Shown piece by piece: positions 17,585 to 25,869 of a stretch of 64,000 nucleotides of DNA. Every line of letters begins with the position of its first letter. Within the stretch, counting starts at the first letter, position 1. The notes below the pieces were generated by a model. The model was not told the origin of the DNA. It made no database searches and saw nothing but the letters and a program-made list of their open reading frames with translations. The position numbers were made by a program, and so were the translations under genes. The stretch comes from Collinsella sp. AM18-10. Its GTDB lineage: Bacteria > Actinomycetota > Coriobacteriia > Coriobacteriales > Coriobacteriaceae. The DNA is taken from the NCBI RefSeq assembly GCF_003471585.1, contig NZ_QRJO01000002.1, positions 139,597 to 203,596 on the forward strand. The letters run 5' to 3'.

Positions 17585-18895
17585 TTACTCGTCCAGCGCG
17601 GCGAAGGCCTGCTTCAGATCCCAAATGATGTCCTCGGCGTTCTCGGTACCGATGGAAAGACGGATCGTGGAGGGCGTGATGTTCTGCTCGGCGAGCTCCT
17701 CGGCAGAGAGCTGGGAGTGCGTGGTGGTAGCCGGGTGCACGACGAGCGACTTGACGTCGGCCACGTTGGCGAGCAGCGAGAACACCTGCAGATGATCGAT
17801 GAACTTCCATGCAGCCTCCTGGCCACCCTTAATCTCAAAGGTAAAGATCGAGGCACCGCCACGGGGGAAGTACTTCTGATAGAGCTCGTGATCGGGGTGC
17901 TCAGGCAGGCTCGGGTGATTCACCTTGGCGACGTGGCTGTCACCAGCCAGGAACTCAACGACCTTCTTGGTGTTCTCGACATGGCGGTCAACGCGCAGCG
18001 ACAGAGTCTCGGTGCCCTGGAGCAGAACCCAGGCGTTGAACGGGCTGATGCAGGCGCCCTCGTCACGCAGCAGGATAGCGCGGACATAGGTTGCGAAGGC
18101 GGCGGGACCGGCAGCCTCGGCAAACGAAACACCATGGTAGGAGGGGTTGGGCTCAGCGATCTGGGCGTACTTGCCACTCGCCTTCCAATCGAAGTTACCG
18201 CCGTCGACGATCACACCGCCCAGCGAGGTACCGTGGCCGCCGATGAACTTGGTTGCGGAGTGGACGACGATGTTGGCGCCGTGCTCCAGCGGACGGAACA
18301 GATACGGGGTGCCGAAGGTGTTGTCGACGACAACCGGCAGACCGTGCTTCTTGGCAATCTCGGAGATGGCGTCGATGTTGGGGATGTCGGAGTTGGGGTT
18401 GCCGAGCGTCTCGAGATAGATGACCGTGGTGCTGTCCTTGATGGCACCCTCAACCTCTTCCAGGTTATGGGCATCGACAAACGTGGTCTCGACGCCAAAC
18501 TGGGAGAGCGTATGCTCCAGCAGGTTGTAGGAGCCACCGTAGATGGTCTTCTGAGCCACCACGTGGTCACCAGCCTGGGCAAGAGCCTGCAGGGTATAGG
18601 TGATGGCAGCAGCGCCGGAGGCGACGGCAAGACCTGCCACGCCGCCCTCGAGCGCGGCGATACGGTCCTCGAAGACGCCCTGGGTGGAGTTGGTCAGACG
18701 GCCGTAGATGTTACCGGCGTCGGCAAGACCAAAGCGGTCGGCGGCGTGCTGGGAGTTGCGGAACACATAGCTCGTGGTCTGGTAGATAGGCACGGCACGG
18801 GAGTCGGATGCGGGATCGGCACTCTCCTGGCCAACGTGCAGCTGCAGGGTATCGAAACCAAAGGTGTGCTCGGGGTTGTTGATGAACTGGCTCAT
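17585..18895 (-). CDS. metY: O-acetylhomoserine sulfhydrylase
   Basis: 436 aa, the usual MetY length. It is a PLP enzyme that joins O-acetylhomoserine with sulfide (or a thiol) to form homocysteine. The PLP lysine is Lys216 in VHSATKFIGGHGTSLGG; VASGAAAITYTLQAL and the DNTFGTPYLFRPLEHGA Asp complete the fold-type I signature. The ATG at 18895 has AAGGAGATC upstream. That Shine-Dalgarno can pair with an upstream segment of a leader containing a 17-codon peptide with two Cys codons (18957-19010). A LysR gene is divergent. Confidence 0.95.
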   Translation of the reverse strand: MSQFINNPEHTFGFDTLQLHVGQESADPASDSRAVPIYQTTSYVFRNSQHAADRFGLADAGNIYGRLTNSTQGVFEDRIAALEGGVAGLAVASGAAAITYTLQALAQAGDHVVAQKTIYGGSYNLLEHTLSQFGVETTFVDAHNLEEVEGAIKDSTTVIYLETLGNPNSDIPNIDAISEIAKKHGLPVVVDNTFGTPYLFRPLEHGANIVVHSATKFIGGHGTSLGGVIVDGGNFDWKASGKYAQIAEPNPSYHGVSFAEAAGPAAFATYVRAILLRDEGACISPFNAWVLLQGTETLSLRVDRHVENTKKVVEFLAGDSHVAKVNHPSLPEHPDHELYQKYFPRGGASIFTFEIKGGQEAAWKFIDHLQVFSLLANVADVKSLVVHPATTTHSQLSAEELAEQNITPSTIRLSIGTENAEDIIWDLKQAFAALDE

Positions 18896-18900
18896 GATGA

Positions 18901-18985
18901 TCTCCTTGATCGAACGAAAGTAAGTAAAAGGAGAGAAGTAAGTCGCTGTCTCCTGATCACGCCGACGGGCGCAAACAGGAGCCCG
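18901..18985 (-). promoter_or_regulatory. Candidate translational attenuator of metY
   Basis: Four segments can pair in alternative ways. Segment 1, CTCCTG (18976-18981), overlaps the second Cys codon of the leader peptide and pairs with segment 2, CAGGAG (18950-18955). Segment 2 as AGGAGA (18949-18954) also pairs with segment 3, TCTCCT (18929-18934). Segment 3 as TCTCCTT (18928-18934) pairs with segment 4, AAGGAGA (18901-18907), the metY Shine-Dalgarno. Pairing 2:3 would free the ribosome site and pairing 3:4 would hide it. The helices are short; the mechanism is inferred. Confidence 0.5.
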
Positions 18986-19010
18986 GCATTCGTCTTGGTA
19001 AGCAATTCAT
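18957..19010 (-). CDS. Cysteine-containing leader peptide of metY
   Basis: An 18-codon frame, peptide MNCLPRRMPGSCLRPSA, begins at ATG 19010 and ends at TGA 18957. It has an optimal Shine-Dalgarno (AAAGGAGG, 7 nt upstream), stronger than that of many structural genes here. Cys codons are at positions 3 and 12, and Met at 1 and 8. It ends 61 nt before metY. Cysteine-codon leader peptides that sense charged tRNA-Cys are known upstream of sulfur genes in mycobacteria. A ribosome stalled at Cys12 would leave the following CAGGAG segment free. Too short for homology support. Confidence 0.55.
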   Translation of the reverse strand: MNCLPRRMPGSCLRPSA

Positions 19011-19127
19011 ATGCGGGCCTCCTTTCGCGTCCCGATTCCGTAGTCGGCTTAATAACCTACCGCCTTTGTGTGTTTTGAATAGTACGGGCATTGTCTTCCT
19101 CGGTCAATCACTTAAAAGCGCTAACTT

Positions 19128-19148
19128 GTTATCTGTTTTATAGATAAC
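19128..19148. promoter_or_regulatory. LysR-type operator palindrome
   Basis: Perfect 7-bp arms GTTATCT / AGATAAC flank a 7-nt spacer, containing an ATC-N9-GAT core with the T-N11-A pattern of LysR regulators. It lies 19 nt before the LysR start codon, suiting autoregulation, in the intergenic region shared with metY. Confidence 0.6.
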
Positions 19149-19167
19149 TATCGAAAGGATGGTGTCG

Positions 19168-20070
19168 ATGACCCTTCAGCAGCTTCGTTTTCTGATCACC
19201 GTGGCAGAGTCCGGCTCAATCAACGCCGCAGCTCAACGCCTCTATACTGCTCAGTCCAACATCTCAAACGCCGTCAAAAGCCTGGAACAGGAGCTCCATC
19301 TGGAGATCTTTACGCGCTCCAGCCGCGGCGTCACGCTCACCAACGACGGCACCGAGCTTTTGGGCTATGCGCGCCAGGTCGTAGAGCAGGCCGACATGCT
19401 CGAGGCACGCTACGAGGACGGCGGCACCCCGCAAGCCCGCCTCGCCATTTCCGCCCAGCACTACGCCTTTTCGGTCGAGGCCTTTGTCAACGTAGTCGAG
19501 CGCTGCCGCGACAGCAAGTTCGAGTTCATCATGCGCGAGACCACCACATCGCAGATCATCGACGACGTGCGCGCGTTTCGCAGCGACATCGGCATCCTCT
19601 ATCTGGACGACTTTAATACCCGTGTCTTGCAGAAGGCCTTCGCCGATGCCCGCGCAAGCTTCCATCCCCTCTTCGACGCGACGGTCCACGTCTTCGTCAG
19701 CGAACGCCATCCGCTCGCACGCCGCCCTCAACTGTCCCTTGCCGACCTCACGCCCTATACGCGCTACAGCTTTGAGCAGGGAACCTCAAACTCCTTCTAT
19801 TACGCCGAGGAACCCTTTAGCTATATCCCTTGCGACCGCAACATACGAATCTCGGACCGCGGAACACTTACCAACTTACTTATCACGTCGAACGGTTACA
19901 CCCTGTCGACCGGTGTCCTCTCCAATGAAATGCAATGGGGCATGGCATCGATCCCGTTAGCAGACGCCCCAACGATGCACGTTGGCTACATCATGCACGA
20001 CGAGCGCAAGCCCTCTCTCCTCTTGCAGCAATACCTCGACGAGCTCAACCGCATCATCCATGCCAGCTAA
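19168..20070 (+). CDS. LysR-family transcriptional regulator
   Basis: 300 aa. N-terminal winged helix (MTLQQLRFLITVAESGSINAAAQRLYTAQSNISNAVKSLEQEL) and a periplasmic-binding-like effector domain (about residues 90-295). The ATG at 19168 is preceded at proper spacing by AAAGGA; the ATG at 19159 abuts it. It is divergent from metY across a 270-bp region that contains a LysR-type palindrome, so it may control metY and itself. The ligand could be O-acetylserine or another sulfur signal, by analogy only. Confidence 0.9.
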   Translation: MTLQQLRFLITVAESGSINAAAQRLYTAQSNISNAVKSLEQELHLEIFTRSSRGVTLTNDGTELLGYARQVVEQADMLEARYEDGGTPQARLAISAQHYAFSVEAFVNVVERCRDSKFEFIMRETTTSQIIDDVRAFRSDIGILYLDDFNTRVLQKAFADARASFHPLFDATVHVFVSERHPLARRPQLSLADLTPYTRYSFEQGTSNSFYYAEEPFSYIPCDRNIRISDRGTLTNLLITSNGYTLSTGVLSNEMQWGMASIPLADAPTMHVGYIMHDERKPSLLLQQYLDELNRIIHAS

Positions 20071-20169
20071 CAGTCGGAAGACGGGGCAGAAATCGTAGAT
20101 TGCTGGCCCCCGGCGGGCATGGCGCTACAATGGTCACTCACATGAAATGCACTCAAAGAAAGGAAACCC

Positions 20170-20655
20170 GTGAAGGTCATCATCTATACCGACGGCTCGG
20201 CCCGATCAAATCCGGGACGCGGCGGCTACGGCGCCGTGCTCAAATACACCAACCCCGCCGGCAAGACCTTTACCTCCGAGCTTTCGCGCGGCTACGCCAA
20301 GACCACCAACAACCGCATGGAGCTCATGGCCGTTATCGTGGCGCTCGAGGCACTCAACCGCCCCTGCGAGGTCGAAGTCCATTCCGATTCGCAGTACGTC
20401 GTCAACGCCTTCAACAGGCACTGGATTGACGGATGGAAAAAACGCGGCTGGAAGACCGCCAACAAGCAACCTGTCAAGAACCGCGATCTGTGGGAGCGCC
20501 TGCTCACCGCAAAGAGCAAGCACAAAGTGGAGTTCATCTGGGTTAAGGGCCACGCCGGCCATGAGCTCAACGAGCGCTGCGACGAACTTGCCACCACGGC
20601 GGCCGACGGCAGCAACCTCGATATCGACACTGGCTTTAACGAGAGCGACCTGTAA
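20170..20655 (+). CDS. rnhA: Ribonuclease HI
   Basis: 161 aa. It degrades the RNA strand of RNA-DNA hybrids. The DEDD residues are visible in [44 protein letters not shown] and [15 protein letters not shown]. The GTG start at 20170 has AAAGGA 5 nt upstream. It follows the LysR gene on the same strand and precedes an oxidoreductase gene; each gap is about 75-100 nt, so a shared transcript is possible. Confidence 0.96.
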   Translation: MKVIIYTDGSARSNPGRGGYGAVLKYTNPAGKTFTSELSRGYAKTTNNRMELMAVIVALEALNRPCEVEVHSDSQYVVNAFNRHWIDGWKKRGWKTANKQPVKNRDLWERLLTAKSKHKVEFIWVKGHAGHELNERCDELATTAADGSNLDIDTGFNESDL

Positions 20656-20730
20656 CGGCGTTTTCGTACGCTATTTCCTGCCTCCTCGCGCTACACTCAT
20701 CCTGTAAACCGAACGGCACGAGGGGGATAC

Positions 20731-21837
20731 ATGCTGCGCATAGCGACCATCGGCACATCCATGATTACCGACGACTTTATCCAAGTCGTCAACGCCAATG
20801 ACCAAGCCGCGTTTGTGGGCACGCTTTCACGCGATGCCGATCGCGGTGCTGCCTTTACCGCCGAGCGCGGTGGCGAGCGAAGCTTTACTTCACTCGATGA
20901 GCTTGCGGCAGCCGCCGACGTCGACGCCGTCTACATCGGCAGCCCCAATGCGCTCCACTACGAGCAGGCGCTCGCCTGTATCGCCGGCGGCAAGCACGTT
21001 ATCGTCGAAAAGCCTTTTTGTGCCACCGAGGCGCAAGCGCTCGAGGTCTTTCGCGCAGCCGAGGCGGCGGGCGTCGTAGCCCTCGAGGCCATGCGCCCGC
21101 TCCATGACCCTGCTTTCCACGCCGTCGAGGACGCCCTGGGCGAGATTGCGCCCATTCGTCGTGCATCGTTGCGCTTTGGCAAGTATTCTTCGCGCTACAA
21201 CGAGGTTCTCGCGGGGCGCGCCACCAATATCTTCGACTGCCACATGGCATCGGGTTCCCTCATGGACATCGGCGTCTACACCGTCGAGCCCATGGTCGAG
21301 ATCTTCGGCATGCCCTCCGGTCTTACGAGCATGACTACTCTGCTCGACCCCACCACGCGACAGCTCACGCACGGCCCCATCGACGGCTGCGGCTCCATTC
21401 TCGCCAGCTATGGCGGAGGCCGCATTTCCGTCGAGCTTGCGCATTCCAAGATCACCAACGATCTGCTGCCCTCGCAAATCGAAGGTGAGCGCGGCACCAT
21501 CCAGATTGATCATCTGTCCACGCCCCGCAACGTACGCATCGACTATCGCGGCGACGTCGTACGCGGCTCGGCGACCGAGGCACCGCGCGAACAGGGCGAC
21601 AATGGCCGCGTGCTCGACCTGCCCAAATCGTGCAACACTATGGAATACGAACTCGCAGACTTTATCACCGCTATCGGCGGCATCGATAACGTTAAGGAAG
21701 AGATTTGGGAGACCCCAGCGGGACGCCACGAGCTTGGCCACTACCGCGATGTCACGCTCGTGTCGCTGCGTATCATGGATGCCGTGCGTCAGCAGGCGGG
21801 TATCGCCTTCCCGGCCGACGCAGGCAAGCAGGCATAG
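20731..21837 (+). CDS. Gfo/Idh/MocA family oxidoreductase
   Basis: 368 aa. An N-terminal Rossmann domain (MLRIATIGTSMITDDFI) and the family motif VIVEKPFCATEAQA lead into a C-terminal alpha/beta sheet domain. These NAD(P)-dependent enzymes oxidise or epimerise sugars and polyols. HYRDVTLVSLRIMDAVRQQAGI closes the protein. The substrate is not inferable. The ATG at 20731 has GAGGGGG upstream. The acylphosphatase gene starts 2 nt after its stop, indicating an operon. Confidence 0.88.
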   Translation: MLRIATIGTSMITDDFIQVVNANDQAAFVGTLSRDADRGAAFTAERGGERSFTSLDELAAAADVDAVYIGSPNALHYEQALACIAGGKHVIVEKPFCATEAQALEVFRAAEAAGVVALEAMRPLHDPAFHAVEDALGEIAPIRRASLRFGKYSSRYNEVLAGRATNIFDCHMASGSLMDIGVYTVEPMVEIFGMPSGLTSMTTLLDPTTRQLTHGPIDGCGSILASYGGGRISVELAHSKITNDLLPSQIEGERGTIQIDHLSTPRNVRIDYRGDVVRGSATEAPREQGDNGRVLDLPKSCNTMEYELADFITAIGGIDNVKEEIWETPAGRHELGHYRDVTLVSLRIMDAVRQQAGIAFPADAGKQA

Positions 21838-21839
21838 CG

Positions 21840-22250
21840 ATGGGCTTCTTCGATACGTTCTTCTCCAGCGTCACCGGAGGCAGTCGAGAGCCTCAAAAAC
21901 CATCAAACATTGAGCTCGAGTTGCGCCGCAGGCTTACCGTGCTCGCAAGCGACGAGGCCACTCAAGACACTCCCCTGCGCTATTTCCTGCGCTGGGCGGG
22001 GCAAGTCCAAGGCGTTGGTTTTCGCTTTACCAACACCAACCTCGCGCAGGCACGCTCCCTCACCGGCTGGGTGCGTAATATGGAAGACGGCTCAGTCGAG
22101 ATGGAGATACAGGGAGCTCCGGCAAACGTCCTATCTCATCTCGAGGCGCTTCATGCCTCCTACGAGCGCATAGGTACGCGTTTTCGCCTCGTAGACGCCC
22201 AGGCCCGAGCCCCACTTGCCAATGAAGACGGTTTCACGCCTCGTTATTAG
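21840..22250 (+). CDS. acyP: Acylphosphatase
   Basis: 136 aa. The C-terminal 90 residues carry the acylphosphatase signature: FLRWAGQVQGVGFRFTNTNLAQARSLTGWVRNMEDGSVEMEIQG, with the phosphate-binding loop, catalytic Arg and Asn. It hydrolyses carboxyl-phosphate bonds in small molecules such as acyl phosphates. About 45 extra N-terminal residues of low similarity precede the domain, which is longer than the usual 90 aa. It starts 2 nt after the oxidoreductase stop, so translation is probably coupled. Confidence 0.9.
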   Translation: MGFFDTFFSSVTGGSREPQKPSNIELELRRRLTVLASDEATQDTPLRYFLRWAGQVQGVGFRFTNTNLAQARSLTGWVRNMEDGSVEMEIQGAPANVLSHLEALHASYERIGTRFRLVDAQARAPLANEDGFTPRY

Positions 22251-22311
22251 TATTGTGTGCTAAATACGGTATCATTTACCTACGACCGTTGATAGAAAAG
22301 AGGCGAGGCGC

Positions 22312-22692
22312 ATGGCGGTGCAAAGAAGGAATACCAGGCAGCGAAAGTTGGTTCTTGACGCCGTGCGCCAAAGCTATAACCATCCCACCGCCGACGAAAT
22401 CTACAACGTCGTGCGCGCGCAGGATGACAAAATCAGCCGCGGTACGGTCTACCGCAACCTCAATCTCTTGGCCGACGCCGGCGAGATTCTCTCCATCAAG
22501 ACGCCGGGCGGAAGTCGCTTCGATCGCACGATCGAGCCGCATGCGCATATCATCTGCACCTCATGCAGCCGCGTCATCGACGTACCGCTCCCCTTCGATG
22601 CCCAGCTCGACGCCAAGGCGTCCGAGCAAATCGGCTGGCACGTCACGTCGCACTACACCATCTTCGAGGGTCTCTGCCCCGACTGCCGGTAG
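22312..22692 (+). CDS. Fur/PerR-family metalloregulator
   Basis: 126 aa. A winged helix (RRNTRQRKLVLDAVRQSYNHPTADEIYNVVRAQDDKISRGTVYRNLNLLADAGEI) is followed by the dimer domain with HAHIICTSC and CPDC, the structural zinc Cys4 site. The sensing His/Asp set (HAH and nearby FDRTIEPHAH) fits PerR or Fur. The protein is shorter than E. coli Fur and resembles PerR of Gram-positives, which senses peroxide. The ATG at 22312 has GAGGCGAGG upstream. The metal and regulon are undetermined. Confidence 0.88.
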   Translation: MAVQRRNTRQRKLVLDAVRQSYNHPTADEIYNVVRAQDDKISRGTVYRNLNLLADAGEILSIKTPGGSRFDRTIEPHAHIICTSCSRVIDVPLPFDAQLDAKASEQIGWHVTSHYTIFEGLCPDCR

Positions 22693-22699
22693 ATGTTCA

Positions 22700-22762
22700 G
22701 GACATGCCTTAAAATCCACCTTTCCGCGCTTTGCAGCAAAAAATAGATTTCTAGGCATGTCC
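22700..22762. repeat. Hairpin between converging fur and HAD genes
   Basis: GGACATGCCT (22700-22709) pairs perfectly with AGGCATGTCC (22753-22762); an inner 5-bp AAATC/GATTT stem extends it. There is no long T-run. It may be a bidirectional terminator or a copy of the GGGACA-type repeat. Confidence 0.6.
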
Positions 22763-22769
22763 CAAATAT

Positions 22770-23567
22770 CTACTCAGCAAGCAGGCGATGCAATTCCTCT
22801 TCGACCGTGCGCACGTAACGGACGCGGTCGTTGATGCCACGCATAGAGGGATTGCAGCTCTCCATTAGATAAGGATGGCCCACGACGTTGAGCATGTCGC
22901 GGTCGTTTTCGTTATCGCCAAACGCCATCATCTCATCGGGCGAAATCCCCAGCGCACAACCATAATCGGCAAGCGCGGACCCCTTGCCCGAATCAAAGCC
23001 GATAAAGTCGGTCCATTCGGTTCCCGATGTCATCACATCGACCCGGTCGCTAAAGCGACGCACAAAATACTCCAGCGCCGCCGGCTGCTCCACCTCGGGC
23101 GTCTGGAAGGCAATCTTAATGACGCCCTCGTCGATGTCCTCTGGACGGTCGACCACCGCCACATCGCAGTGGACCTCATAACGCAGGTGGTCAACAAACG
23201 CGTCGTTGCCGCTCATGGTGTAGAGGTGCCCCTCACACGAAAGGGTCACGTCGGCATGGGGGTACGCAACCACGGCATTCGCGATATCCATGGCCAGGCC
23301 ACGCTCCATAGAACGCTTGACAACGGCACGCCCCTCGCTCATGACCAGGGCTCCGTTTTCGCATACATAGGCGAGTTCATCGGCCACCGGGGCAAACAGG
23401 TAGCGCAGGCTCGCATATTGACGGCCACTCGCCGGCATAAACACGATACCGCGACGATGCAGCTCATCGATAAGCTCAAAGGCCTCGGAACGCGGCTCGC
23501 GCTCCCCCGGGTGCAGCAACGTGCCGTCCAAATCGCATGCAATCAGCTTGATTCCCTCAAGACCCAT
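22770..23567 (-). CDS. Cof-type HAD-IIB phosphatase
   Basis: 265 aa. LIACDLDGTLLHPGER (motif I), FMPASGRQYASLRYLF (motif II), the C2B cap, and MMAFGDNENDRDML (motif IV) are intact. A second member of the Cof family in this window, with about 30% visible similarity by eye to the one at 1898-2740. The substrate is unknown, most likely a sugar or nucleotide phosphate. It stands alone, 83 nt downstream of the UreE-like gene. Confidence 0.9.
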   Translation of the reverse strand: MGLEGIKLIACDLDGTLLHPGEREPRSEAFELIDELHRRGIVFMPASGRQYASLRYLFAPVADELAYVCENGALVMSEGRAVVKRSMERGLAMDIANAVVAYPHADVTLSCEGHLYTMSGNDAFVDHLRYEVHCDVAVVDRPEDIDEGVIKIAFQTPEVEQPAALEYFVRRFSDRVDVMTSGTEWTDFIGFDSGKGSALADYGCALGISPDEMMAFGDNENDRDMLNVVGHPYLMESCNPSMRGINDRVRYVRTVEEELHRLLAE

Positions 23568-23650
23568 ATGCTTCCCCCAAAGCCTCCTATCAACAGCAAG
23601 ACGGACCTTGATCGGTCACCCCTCAAAGCCCGTCTTGCGCATACGCGCGC

Positions 23651-24229
23651 TTAGTCGCGAGTCTTTTTAACGATGGTAAAGTCCGGAGCCATGCTCACGA
23701 CAACATCGGCCGCGCTCGACGCAAAGCGTCGGCCCGCATCGAGCTCGCGCGAAACGATCGAGATCCGAGCTCCCTCGACGCCGCGAAGCATGCGGCCCAA
23801 AACAGGCTGCACCGGCGTATACATGCGCACGGTATGCTCGTCCGAATCGCCTCGGAAAAGCGGCGCGTGCATATTGCCGATCTCCCAGCACGCATGCGCG
23901 AGCGCAATCGGGTCCATGCGGTCAACTTCGACCAAATAAACCTCGGCACTGCGCAGGCGCACGACAACCGCCACGGGCACCATGCCCGAACGGTCGATGG
24001 CGAGCACGTCGCCGTCGGCAAGACGACTGCCGTCGGCAGCATCCAGCCGAACATCGATCGTGCGCCCCAGCTCCGTCACGCCCGCAAACGCGCATACATC
24101 AGCCCGGTCCCAATCGAACAGTAGCTCGTCAACTTCAAAGACGCCGCCCAACTTCCGGCGAAGCAGGAGTTCATAGGACGGATCGTTGAGATTTCCCAAG
24201 CATGTCGTCGAAACCAAGCGTTCAGGCAT
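23651..24229 (-). CDS. UreE-like metallochaperone domain protein
   Basis: 192 aa. The C-terminal part (DRMDPIALAHACWEIGNMHAPLF followed by QPVLGRMLRGVEGARISIVSRELDAGRRF) aligns in pattern with UreE, including the GN-x-H motif whose His binds nickel. The N-terminal half is the expected beta-rich peptide-binding domain. No urease genes lie in the window, and the His-rich tail of many UreE proteins is missing. It begins 3 nt after the stop of the SlyD-like gene, so the two are coupled. SlyD also handles nickel. A nickel-delivery role, perhaps to hydrogenase or glyoxalase, is inference. Confidence 0.65.
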   Translation of the reverse strand: MPERLVSTTCLGNLNDPSYELLLRRKLGGVFEVDELLFDWDRADVCAFAGVTELGRTIDVRLDAADGSRLADGDVLAIDRSGMVPVAVVVRLRSAEVYLVEVDRMDPIALAHACWEIGNMHAPLFRGDSDEHTVRMYTPVQPVLGRMLRGVEGARISIVSRELDAGRRFASSAADVVVSMAPDFTIVKKTRD

Positions 24230-24232
24230 ACT

Positions 24233-24661
24233 CTAACCCTCGACCTCAACGAGCTCGATATCAAAGTTGAGGTCCTTGCCGGCCAGCTCGTGGTTGGCGT
24301 CGAGCGTCACAGCCTCGGGCGTTACGTCGATGACCACGGCGGGAACGGGCATACCGCTCGGCGTGGACAGGAAAAGCTTCATGCCCTTCTCGATCTGCTC
24401 GATGTTGGGAACCTGTTCGGCCGGGAAGGTCAGAACCATCTCGGGATTGTGCTCGCCGTAGGCATCGGCAGCAGGAATGTGCACGGTCTTCTTCTCGCCC
24501 ACCTGCATGTCGACAACAGCGGCGTCGAAGCCCTTGATCATCTGACCGGCGCCGCAGGTGAACTCCAGCGGCTCGCCGCGATCGTAGGAGCTATCGAACT
24601 GCGTGCCGTCATCGAGCGTGCCGCGATAATGGGTCTTGACCTTCTTGCCCTGGTTGGACAT
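24233..24661 (-). CDS. SlyD-like FKBP peptidyl-prolyl isomerase
   Basis: 142 aa. FKBP half-domains (KVKTHYRGTLDDGTQFDSSYDRGEPLEFTCGAGQMIKGFDAAVVDMQVGEKKTV) surround an IF chaperone insert (PAADAYGEHNPEMVLTFPAEQVPN), as in SlyD. The metal-binding His/Cys tail of E. coli SlyD is absent; the protein ends at VEVEG. It catalyses proline isomerisation and may act as a chaperone. The ATG at 24661 follows GGAGG. It is cotranscribed with the UreE-like gene. Confidence 0.92.
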   Translation of the reverse strand: MSNQGKKVKTHYRGTLDDGTQFDSSYDRGEPLEFTCGAGQMIKGFDAAVVDMQVGEKKTVHIPAADAYGEHNPEMVLTFPAEQVPNIEQIEKGMKLFLSTPSGMPVPAVVIDVTPEAVTLDANHELAGKDLNFDIELVEVEG

Positions 24662-24781
24662 GGTAACCTCCGTGATAAGGGCGGCGCACAACGCGGGCCG
24701 CCGTGAACATATGGCGCTAACTATACCCTAGTCATACAATTCAATGACAGTTTGCAAAGAAACGCTGCAACCGGAGGAACC

Positions 24782-25795
24782 ATGGCATATCCCGTATTTG
24801 ACCTACACTGCGACACTGCCGACCGAATCGGCTGGGCCACGCTCGATCTCGACCTGCGCTTTACCGCCGGCACCGACGGTTATTTCCCCGGCGACGAAAC
24901 GCATCCGCAAGATTTCGACCTCATCGAGGGTAACGCCTGTGCCATCTCGCTCGCAAAGATCGGCAACACGCCGTGGGCACAGTGCTTCGCCACGTTTGTC
25001 CCCGACGAGATTCCCACCGCCCACGCCGCGCGCTTCCAGGCGCAGATCATGGCGCATATGAGCGGCCAGGCAATGCTCAACCACGACCGTATGGTCAACG
25101 TGCGCAGCGCCGCAGACATTCGCCCCGCGCTCAAGGACGGCAAGGTCGCTTGCATCCACACCATCGAAAACGCCACGTTCTTTGCCGAGGACCCCGCGCT
25201 GATCGAGGTGCTCAAGAGCCTGGGCGTGCTTATGTCGTCACTCAGCTGGAACGCGCAGGGACCGCTCGCGAGCGGCCACGACACCCACGCCGGCCTCACC
25301 GCCGCCGGCATCGAGGCGCTTACGCAGATGGAGCACGCCGGCATGGTGCTCGACGTCTCCCACCTCAACGATGAGTGCTTTGACGAGGCCGCCGCCCGCG
25401 CCACGCGTCCCTTCGTCGCCAGCCACTCCAACTCCCGTGCGGTTTGCGGCGCCAAACGCAACCTTACCGACGACCAGTTCCGCACCATTCGCGACATGGG
25501 TGGCATCGTCGGCCTCAACTACTGCAGCGAGTTCCTTTCCAACGACGCAACCGACAAGACCGCCGCAGACGTCACCTTCGACCAGCTGGCGGCGCATATC
25601 GAGCACTGGCTCGACCTGGGCGGCGAGGACGTCATCGCGCTCGGCGGCGACTGGGACGGCGCCACGGTGCCCGCTTTCCTCTCCGATGCCAGCAAGATGC
25701 CCGAGTTCCAGAACATGCTTTCCAAGCATTTTGGCAAGACCGTGATGCAAAAGCTCTGCAGCGACAACGCGCTTGCCTTCTTCGAGCGTTATTAA
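24782..25795 (+). CDS. Membrane dipeptidase (peptidase M19)
   Basis: 337 aa. The binuclear zinc residues are visible: FDLHCDTADR, the bridging Glu in CIHTIENATF, LDVSHLNDECFDEAAA, VASHSNSRAVCG and LGGDWDGA. M19 enzymes cleave dipeptides, including D-Ala-containing or Cys-Gly ones, and are often cytosolic in bacteria. No signal peptide is seen. The ATG at 24782 has GGAGG 4 nt upstream. An ATG at 24752 is in frame but less likely. Confidence 0.93.
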   Translation: MAYPVFDLHCDTADRIGWATLDLDLRFTAGTDGYFPGDETHPQDFDLIEGNACAISLAKIGNTPWAQCFATFVPDEIPTAHAARFQAQIMAHMSGQAMLNHDRMVNVRSAADIRPALKDGKVACIHTIENATFFAEDPALIEVLKSLGVLMSSLSWNAQGPLASGHDTHAGLTAAGIEALTQMEHAGMVLDVSHLNDECFDEAAARATRPFVASHSNSRAVCGAKRNLTDDQFRTIRDMGGIVGLNYCSEFLSNDATDKTAADVTFDQLAAHIEHWLDLGGEDVIALGGDWDGATVPAFLSDASKMPEFQNMLSKHFGKTVMQKLCSDNALAFFERY

Positions 25796-25869
25796 TTTCA
25801 CATCCCTTGAGCGGGCCGGCATGCCGAACGGTCGACATGCCGGCCCGTCCCCGATCTGAAGGACCGCTT

